From contig PIVH01000114.1 in NCBI GenBank assembly GCA_003354225.1, positions 1-7,861 of the forward strand: a stretch of 7,861 nucleotides of DNA, given 5' to 3'. This document shows, piece by piece, positions 1 to 5,743 of the stretch (its first letter is position 1; the number at the start of each line of letters is the position of its first letter). Both the position numbers and the translations under genes were made by a program. Under the pieces are notes generated by a model that worked only from the letters and a program-made list of their open reading frames with translations, did not search any database and was not told where the DNA came from. This DNA is from Globobulimina sp. Taxonomy: Eukaryota > Foraminifera > Rotaliida.

Positions 1-78
1 CAAACGGGGAGAAATAAAATCTATTCAATTTAATTTAAATTAATGGTAAACAAATAGAATACCAATCAATAACAATTA

Positions 79-103
79 ATTTATGGTACAATAATCCATA
101 AAT
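79..103. repeat. 8-bp inverted repeat in the 3' tail
   Basis: ATTTATGG (79-86) and CCATAAAT (96-103) are perfect arms around a 9-base loop. Pairing continues outward (ATTA at 75-78 with TAAT at 107-110) after a 3-base bulge. Confidence 0.6.
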
Positions 104-140
104 AATTAATAAAACCCCCCGTTACCCGTAGGTTTGTATT

Positions 141-146
141 TTTATT
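141..146 (-). terminator. Candidate poly(A) signal AATAAA
   Basis: Sense AATAAA at 146-141 lies about 107 bases after the recombinase stop, in the loop of a hairpin (AGGTTT 130-135 / AAACCT 151-156). The distance is reasonable for a 3' UTR, but AT-rich sequence gives chance matches. Confidence 0.4.
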
Positions 147-252
147 TTAAAAACCTGTGGCCGTTAAAGGAATTTTGAAATGAGCGTAGTGGATAAAAAT
201 GCTATTTAATAATTTAAATTAATTAATTTAATTTGTTGTATACCGCTCCATA

Positions 253-1455
253 TTACCAGTTTTTATAATTTATTTTTGTGGCCCAAGGATCATACACTTG
301 GCCAACAATTTTATTTGCATCATTAACAGAATTTAAATGTGGATGAAGCAATTCACAAACAAATATAATAAAATGCTTATCTTTGTATCGCATATATCTA
401 TAAGATACATGTGGTAAATTTGCCGGTTTCCATCCTACATATTTTAAGATTTTAGGATGCGGAATGCGGTTATTATTGGCCAAAGAGGCTCCGCCAATTC
501 TAAATGAGTATGATGTATATCTTTTTGCTTCTGATAATTTATTTAATTTAGTTATTTCTTTTGGTATAGCTGCAAATAATTTGGTTGTCATATTGACATT
601 ATTAGTGAACCTAAAAACGTTTGAATTTGGCGTTAAATCAAAATGAGGATTATTTGCAGCATATATCTTTTGACGAATTAAAAATACTTTAAGTAATAAA
701 TATGGATTGAAATAATTACATGGACATATTTTGGTAGTGCCTGGAATATATTTATGGTAACACCTGGAATCACCAACGATTACTTTTTTTATTACTTTTT
801 TATGTTTTTGATTTTTGTAAGATAAGATAAATAAAACAAAGTGGTTTTTCTTCTTCTCTTTTGGGTGTCTAACATGCAAAATATGTTTTAACTTAAGTCC
901 GAATTTGGTTTTGCCGGTGGAACATACGATAAACTCACACGGTCTTACCATTGTAGCAAAGTATAATTGCGCCAAAGTTACTTTCATTAAATTATTTAAA
1001 TTTATCGTATTAAGATGTTTTCCATATGCTTTATAATAATGTGTATATTTAATTATATCTTTTAATTCATATGGCAGTCTGCTGTCTGACTCTGTACCAT
1101 ATTCTTTTTTCAAACCTGATTTAAATTTACTAAAATCTCTATTTTGCGTCCAATTTATAGGGCTATTTTTTAAATCGCATAACCAAATTAATGTCGATTG
1201 CCACATATCAATTGATGCTACACTTCCTAATTGGAGTGTTCTTTCAGAAAACCAATATGTTGCTAATAAAGGATCCAATGGCATTTCCAATGGGTCTTCA
1301 TCAATTAATACACAATATTTTGCCCAATTTCTTAAATTTGATACATAGTGTGTTTTGGTTAAAATACATTTATCAATTTTTCTAATTTTTACAATATGAT
1401 TTGTATTTTTTGGATCTTTTGGTGCGATCCTATTATTTGATAATCTAACTCGCAT
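253..1455 (-). CDS. Tyrosine recombinase (integrase of a DIRS-order element)
   Basis: This enzyme would insert the circular cDNA by strand exchange through a covalent phosphotyrosine. An N-terminal DNA-binding, SAM-like region (about 30-125) precedes the catalytic domain (about 155-360). Visible residues are R171 in MVRPCEF (box I Arg), K214 in SYKNQKHKK (possible beta-hairpin Lys), R319 in SYSFRIGGASLA (box II Arg), W342 in GWKPAN, and Y354 in SYRYMR as best nucleophile (Y352 is the alternative). Box II is normally HxxR; here it is YxxR (Y316-S-F-R319), so the usual His is missing. CPC at 244-246 lies in the link between boxes. At 400 residues it is within the usual size for the family. The ATG at 1455 is the first in a frame open back to about 1497. 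The frame is intact to TAA. It is the last gene, as in Ngaro/PAT layouts. Confidence 0.88.
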   Translation of the reverse strand: MRVRLSNNRIAPKDPKNTNHIVKIRKIDKCILTKTHYVSNLRNWAKYCVLIDEDPLEMPLDPLLATYWFSERTLQLGSVASIDMWQSTLIWLCDLKNSPINWTQNRDFSKFKSGLKKEYGTESDSRLPYELKDIIKYTHYYKAYGKHLNTINLNNLMKVTLAQLYFATMVRPCEFIVCSTGKTKFGLKLKHILHVRHPKEKKKNHFVLFILSYKNQKHKKVIKKVIVGDSRCYHKYIPGTTKICPCNYFNPYLLLKVFLIRQKIYAANNPHFDLTPNSNVFRFTNNVNMTTKLFAAIPKEITKLNKLSEAKRYTSYSFRIGGASLANNNRIPHPKILKYVGWKPANLPHVSYRYMRYKDKHFIIFVCELLHPHLNSVNDANKIVGQVYDPWATKINYKNW

Positions 1456-2030
1456 AAATTCTAATATTGATAATATATATTTGTAAAAATTACATTTTTA
1501 AAACAAAAGTGATTGGTTGAAAATAACAAACAAATATAACATAATACAATAACGCCTTATGCGATTAGTAAATGACAATAATATATTGTAAAACTAAAGG
1601 CTTTTTAGGTTTCGTTAGAGTGTAACAGTTTTTTTTTCAAAATTAAAGATAAAAAACAACTTAGTCAGTTTCTTCAATAAAGAAGGGAAACTTGACAAAG
1701 CTGAAAGAGACGGGGCACATAAACCCTTTGTTAACATAAATCGATCATCAACTATTATTTGAATGAGATGATTTTTAGAAGATTGCAATTAAATAGATAC
1801 TATTTATATGCTTAGTGATAGATTTATAAATAAATGGACATTTTAAACAATTTAAATGGCAAAGAACTATTTAAACAAATTTATAAACACATTTTACTGA
1901 AGATTTAAGAATTATAAATAACATAAAATTGAGTAACATTTTAGGGAATGTTGACACAATAAAATGGAATAAATGACTCAAATTAAACATTTTTTAATGA
2001 TCAATAATAAGAATCAACTCAAATAAGACA

Positions 2031-2056
2031 TAATTATGTGAATTTCACGTTAATTA
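2031..2056. repeat. Imperfect 26-bp palindrome
   Basis: TAATTATGTGAA (2031-2042) faces TTCACGTTAATTA (2044-2056), equal apart from one inserted base and one change. The core GTGAATTTCAC is perfect. It lies in the RT-recombinase spacer. Confidence 0.65.
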
Positions 2057-2095
2057 AACATTAAATTCCGCGACAAAAAGACTATTTTAAATGAT

Positions 2096-2140
2096 AAACA
2101 ATGATTAAAATGATCAAATTATTGATAATAATGATTGTTT
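2096..2140. repeat. Inverted repeat with 12-bp arms (11/12)
   Basis: AAACAATGATTA (2096-2107) pairs with TAATGATTGTTT (2129-2140) with one mismatch. The 21-base loop includes the palindrome TGATCA. It lies 40 bases from the palindrome at 2031-2056. Confidence 0.5.
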
Positions 2141-2192
2141 TTAAATGAATTTTATATTAATTATATACCAAAAACATTAAAATTGTATACTC

Positions 2193-4034
2193 TCATACAT
2201 GCATATAATATTTATACGGAGAATTTGCACGAATATTTAATGGTTTTTTAAGCCAATTAATGAAATTTTTGTATTCAATCATGTCATTTTTATAATGCAT
2301 TGCTTTATTTTTCAGAAATTGATAACGACCAAAATATTCAGGTCTAATTTCATTTAATTTTAAATTAAATGTCTTACATAATTTATTAAAATCATTCATA
2401 TCAAAACGTGATAATCTGTCTGCTAAATAATTAAATGACGAAGGAATCCATTCAAATCTTATAAATATTTTATATTTAATCATTAATAAACACATTTCAA
2501 ATACAAAAATCATTAAATTATACGAAGGAGCCCATTTACGTACCATTGTGTAATAACACGTTGAATTATCAATATATAATTGTAAGGATTTACCTGTTAA
2601 CAAATGTTTATGTGTCTCGATTAATGTTAATACGCAATGGGCTTCTTTCTGATTTATGGATAATTTCATATCATTGCTGTTAAATTTATATTTCGCGAAT
2701 ACTGAATCTACGACGTATCCAGCTCCATAATCACATGCATCTGTCGCAGCGTATACATTTATTGATGGATTATTTAAAATTGTATACATTGACACAATTT
2801 TTATATTATCAATATATTTTAACCAGAAACGTAAATCATTTATGACTGAAATTGGCAGAATTATCCACCACGATTTTTTAAGACGACCATTTCTTACATT
2901 TTTATGAATGTACGCCAAAGAACGATATGCCAATGCTTTTGTGGCACGATTTAATTGACTCCAATGCATAATTTTTCCTGTTAAGGACTCAAGAGCTCGA
3001 CCAGTGGCTATTCGATATTTTATCACCAATTTTATGAAATATTTTAACTCTTTCAAGGCCTTTTGAGGTATGGCCAATGTCTTATTCTCTAAATTCCAAT
3101 AAATTCCATGTAACTGTGCTTTTGTAACACAATCAATGGATTTATGCTTTGATACTTTAACTTTTAATTCATCCAATAAATCATCGAATAATTTTGTTAA
3201 TAAAAAACACTCAGATTTCGACTTTGCTGCAATTACAAAATCGTCAATATGTACTAACACGCAATTAATTAAATGCTGCTGTTTTTCGTTTAAAATGCAA
3301 TTATTTAATATCCAGATCAAAATAGTTGAAAAATATTGGGAATTTCCAGGGGCTGAAGAAACACCATATGGTTGACTCCGATCCCTAAATCGAAGACAAA
3401 ATATGGAGTAACCAACAAAATCAGCATCGTTTTCAGGTAATTTAATCTGTCTAAAAAAGTCAGATAAATCTCTTAACGAAATATATCTATGATTTATAAG
3501 CAATTTTGTGTAGGTTTTCAAATTTGGCAAATCACGCATTCCACATTTTTCCTTTCGAATATACTCATTTATGGAGGCTTTGCCGCTACATTTATACGAA
3601 CCATTTCTTATGACTCTAATTTTTGTATATAATCCAAATTGATCTTTTTTAGGAATGCCGAAGATCATTAATACATATTTTGGATTATAATTTATTGGCT
3701 CTATCTGACCATTTTTACATTCTTCCGTCAATTTGTCAATATAAGCAGTGACATCTTCGACAGAATTGACCAAATTATGAACTTGTGTTGAAAGGTCAGA
3801 GGGCTCCCACCCTTTATTGTGGAAGGTTTTCCATAAAGGAAAGCCATTTTCGATAAAATGGATTTCCAAATTTCCATTTTTTTTTGTTTTTAAGTATTTT
3901 TTAAACGCTTTTATATTGAATTTTTTCTGTTTTTTAAAGCCTTCAGAATGTAATTTTTGTAATATTTTTACTTTTGAGGCAATTACAGTGTCGATTTCTA
4001 TATTTAAAATGTACTGAAAAGTAAGAATGTGCAT
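2193..4034 (-). CDS. Reverse transcriptase - RNase H (DIRS type)
   Basis: This enzyme copies element RNA into DNA and degrades the RNA strand. RT (about 110-350) shows catalytic D189 in LRDLSDFFRQIKLP, then PYGVSSAPG (222-230) and the HIDD box (D264, D265) in place of the usual YxDD. RNase H (about 425-545) shows D432 in TDACDYGAG, E464 in INQKEAH, D489 in YIDNS and D539 in ADRLSRF; all four acidic residues are present. About 70 residues follow with no methyltransferase, integrase or protease motif, which excludes LTR-type Pol. The ATG at 4034 is the only good start if the frame is translated alone. However, the eighth codon follows a strong splice acceptor, so the protein may be made as a Gag fusion lacking MHILTFQ. 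The frame is intact to a TGA. Confidence 0.9.
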   Translation of the reverse strand: MHILTFQYILNIEIDTVIASKVKILQKLHSEGFKKQKKFNIKAFKKYLKTKKNGNLEIHFIENGFPLWKTFHNKGWEPSDLSTQVHNLVNSVEDVTAYIDKLTEECKNGQIEPINYNPKYVLMIFGIPKKDQFGLYTKIRVIRNGSYKCSGKASINEYIRKEKCGMRDLPNLKTYTKLLINHRYISLRDLSDFFRQIKLPENDADFVGYSIFCLRFRDRSQPYGVSSAPGNSQYFSTILIWILNNCILNEKQQHLINCVLVHIDDFVIAAKSKSECFLLTKLFDDLLDELKVKVSKHKSIDCVTKAQLHGIYWNLENKTLAIPQKALKELKYFIKLVIKYRIATGRALESLTGKIMHWSQLNRATKALAYRSLAYIHKNVRNGRLKKSWWIILPISVINDLRFWLKYIDNIKIVSMYTILNNPSINVYAATDACDYGAGYVVDSVFAKYKFNSNDMKLSINQKEAHCVLTLIETHKHLLTGKSLQLYIDNSTCYYTMVRKWAPSYNLMIFVFEMCLLMIKYKIFIRFEWIPSSFNYLADRLSRFDMNDFNKLCKTFNLKLNEIRPEYFGRYQFLKNKAMHYKNDMIEYKNFINWLKKPLNIRANSPYKYYMHV

Positions 4035-4369
4035 TAAATTTAAATAAAAACAACATTAAAAGCAACATAATATGATACATATTATGTACACAATATTTAG
4101 ATTACACGTAAACGAATACGGTATTTAAAAGGTAAAAATTTAAAGAAAGAATATTAAAAATGCAATTTTAGTACGAATACATGGCATTACTTAGCCTTTT
4201 TTAATCAAATTCAAATATATTTATTAATCCAAATCAATTTTATACATTAATATAAATATTAATATTAACGGAATGAAGAATCAATTGATTGACAATAACA
4301 TTTAATAAAATGAGCAGAAATGATAAGGTATTAATAAATAATCAGTGAATACTCATAATAATAATACAG
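4035..4369 (-). other. Non-coding spacer between gag and RT frames
   Basis: These 335 AT-rich bases show no supported gene on either strand. They hold a perfect inverted repeat (4065-4087), a smaller one at 4247-4262 (TTAATAT-aa-ATATTAA) and sense-strand T-rich runs leading into the RT-frame acceptor. The stretch is best explained as the body of candidate intron 2 or an untranslated spacer. Confidence 0.5.
4065..4087. repeat. Perfect inverted repeat, 10-bp arms with 3-bp spacer
   Basis: ACATAATATG (4065-4074), spacer ATA, CATATTATGT (4078-4087). It lies 50-75 bases upstream of the candidate acceptor at 4014, so it would form a hairpin in intron 2. As DNA it resembles a small two-arm protein binding site. 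Confidence 0.75.
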
Positions 4370-5430
4370 TCATTTTAAATCGCAATTTATTAGCGGATGG
4401 TCTTTATCTGGATGTAAAACACAAGTATGCTCTTTGGCACATTCCTTTTTTGCCGCTTTTTTGCAATAATTATATGCATTGAAAAAAGAGCAATGTTTTC
4501 CACTCACTTCGAACTGTACTCCTTTTTTCTTACATATATCAATACATATTTTATTTGCATGATACAGTGATTTGTTTCTATCTTTATTTGGCGGTCTGCG
4601 ATTTTGTCTGTTATATGATGGATAAATTTGTTTTTGTTGTTGTGGATTGTTCCAATTTTGGTGATAATTTTGATTATTTGCATAATTAAAATTTGTGTTA
4701 TTAGGATGTTGGGGATAATTATTCTGATTATTATGATTTGTATTTGTTGGGAAATTTGTTGGCGTAGCTGTTGGTTTTTGCGTTGGTTTGGATAATTTAT
4801 GGAATTCCTCTGAATCAAAACTGTTAAATTGCGATGATAACAGTGAACATAACGAAGTATTTGAATACAAGCTAGATTTTGCTTGCATGAAATTTGAAGA
4901 AAATACAACAAAATAAGAATGATTTATTGATATCGCGTGTTTAAATCCTGAATTCATCCAAATATACATCGATGATGATGATATTTTTGGATTTTTAATT
5001 TGAATCAATATTAATTCGGCACATTTATTTAAATCAAATGATTTATACGCACAAAAAGTGCGTATTGTACGATGTAATAATGACTCTTTTCTATTTTTAG
5101 GTATTATGGTATTTAAATTATCCGTTATCTGTTTAATAAAATGAATTATAAATTTAATGATATTAAATGCATTCCATTTATTTTTAAATAATGATTTTAA
5201 TTCTAACGTTGCTGATTTATGATCGATATTTTTAATGTCCGGATTCAAATATTTCATTATTTTATAAGCTAAGTCATAAAATGTGAATGTATCATATACG
5301 AAGCCACAAATAAATAAAATCAATTCAATTTTTATGGAAGTTTTATCTGATTTCGATATTATTTGATGTAACTTACTCGAATTTGATGGAGAAAGTATTT
5401 TTATTAATTTTGATAAATTGAAATTTGAAT
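4370..5430 (-). CDS. gag: Gag-like protein, exon 2 with CCCH + CHHC zinc-binding tail
   Basis: The frame is open from the acceptor at 5431 to a TGA at 4370-4372. Its only early start is a TTG at 5323, which fits continuation from exon 1 rather than a separate gene. Spliced Gag is 976 residues. A helix-rich, hydrophobic, capsid-like part comes first. A Thr/Pro then Asn/Gln-rich linker follows (about 840-890) and then a basic stretch. The C-terminus is rich in zinc ligands: C937-x8-C946-x7-C954-x3-H958 (CCCH) followed directly by C960-x2-H963-x4-H968-x4-C973, a retroviral knuckle spacing with His for the second Cys. CCCH plus knuckle tails ending in HP..xC are, from memory, typical of Gag in tyrosine-recombinase retroelements, where they bind element RNA. 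A second donor just before the first finger may remove this tail (see intron 2). A separate non-Gag protein cannot be excluded. Confidence 0.7.
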
Positions 5431-5449
5431 CTAAACATTTTTAACAGCA

Positions 5450-5512
5450 AATATTGGTTTTTATACAGACACCAAATATTTTTAGATTAAAAAACCGCAT
5501 TGGTATTAATCT
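5450..5512. repeat. Two consecutive AT-rich hairpins before the intron 1 acceptor
   Basis: AATATTGGT (5450-5458) pairs with ACCAAATATT (5471-5480) apart from one extra base. AGATTAA (5484-5490) pairs perfectly with TTAATCT (5506-5512). Both lie within about 80 bases of the proposed acceptor. Confidence 0.5.
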
Positions 5513-5645
5513 TAAAAACTTTTTTAAAATGAACCAGCAGAATAACCCATTACCACATTGGCGGATGTTATAAATATGGCATGTTGTTTGAATGTATAAT
5601 GTTATAAAAAAGTATACAAACAAACAAAACAATCAATCGTAAGAA

Positions 5646-5660
5646 GTGGGGTCCGCCCAC
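5646..5660. repeat. GC-rich hairpin inside intron 1
   Basis: GTGGG (5646-5650), loop GTCCG, CCCAC (5656-5660). It sits in a GC-rich patch at about 5645-5673 that stands out from the AT-rich surroundings. Confidence 0.65.
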
Positions 5661-5743
5661 AGACTCAGCGCCAGAAAGTAAAGTGAGTAATGTACAAAAT
5701 TTGTAACATAGAATAGAAACAAAGTATGTACACAACAAAATAC

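Larger units (their letters stand above)
1..252 (-). other. 3' tail of the element, structured and non-coding
   Basis: No gene is visible. Three structures stand out. AACGGGG (3-9) is inverted against CCCCGTT (117-123). An 8-bp stem, ATTTATGG (79-86) with CCATAAAT (96-103), extends past a bulge into further paired AT sequence. A hairpin at 130-156 holds the AATAAA. In sense order this gives a G-run (ACGGGTAACGGGGGG) after the poly(A) signal and a matching C-run at the window edge. In DIRS-order elements this region carries terminal repeat halves; I could not match them to the leader. Confidence 0.5.
1456..2192 (-). other. Non-coding spacer between RT and recombinase
   Basis: These 737 bases have stops in all frames and no supported gene. 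Notable contents are an imperfect palindrome centred on GTGAATTTCAC (2031-2056), an 11/12 inverted repeat (2096-2107 and 2129-2140) with scattered ATGAT motifs, and a small hairpin around 1592-1613. The recombinase frame is open back to about 1497 with a possible TTAG acceptor at 1461. It may hold a promoter or leader for the recombinase mRNA or be an intron. No motif decides this. Confidence 0.45.
4014..4507 (-). other. Candidate alternative intron 2 (494 nt) joining Gag to RT
   Basis: The donor GAA|GTGAGT (4507-4502) lies between residues E931 and V932 of spliced Gag and matches the U1 consensus at +1 to +6. The acceptor CTTACTTTTCAG|TAC (AG at 4015-4014) lies eight codons into the RT frame and has a good pyrimidine tract. 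Both are phase 0. Splicing would remove the zinc-binding tail, its stop and the spacer, and join Gag to RT-RNase H as one 1537-residue protein. Retention leaves the full Gag. This is inference from splice-site quality and phase; no transcript is available. Confidence 0.45.
5431..5743 (-). other. Probable spliceosomal intron 1 (313 nt) within gag
   Basis: The donor is GAAG|GTATTT (GT at 5743-5742) and the acceptor is AAAAATGTTTAG|AT (AG at 5432-5431). Both are phase 1: exon 1 ends with one base of a codon and exon 2 supplies two, so the frame is kept. The exon 2 frame is blocked upstream by a TAA at 5441-5443 inside the intron, and the exon 1 frame stops at 5568, so neither frame can cross alone. 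The intron holds an unusual GC-rich hairpin (5646-5660) and two AT-rich hairpins just before the acceptor. The acceptor pyrimidine tract is poor. A frameshifted or decayed copy is the alternative explanation. Confidence 0.6.

Noticed and set aside
1973-1979. TGACTCA, a Gcn4/AP-1-like site
   Set aside because: A single 7-mer in AT-rich spacer with no second site or position that supports a role.
1456-2400. RT-recombinase fusion by splicing (donor TTAT|GTAAGA near 2374 to acceptor TTAG at 1461)
   Set aside because: Both are phase 1, but the joined codon would be TAA. The alternative donor at the RT stop (CAT|GTATGA) is phase 0 and does not match that acceptor.
4504-4911. Minus-strand 135-residue frame inside gag exon 2
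   Set aside because: It is an Ile/Gln-rich shadow of the Asn/Gln-rich Gag linker read in another frame.
5323-5323. TTG at 5323 as start of a separate 317-residue gene, and TTG at 7658 as Gag start
   Set aside because: TTG starts are unlikely in a nuclear eukaryotic gene. The 5323 frame is open upstream to 5440 and reaches a phase-matched acceptor, and Gag has an ATG at 7613.
5441-5632. 63-residue minus-strand frame just upstream of exon 2
   Set aside because: It starts at TTG, is hydrophobic low-complexity, lies wholly in the proposed intron and ends at the TAA that blocks exon 2.
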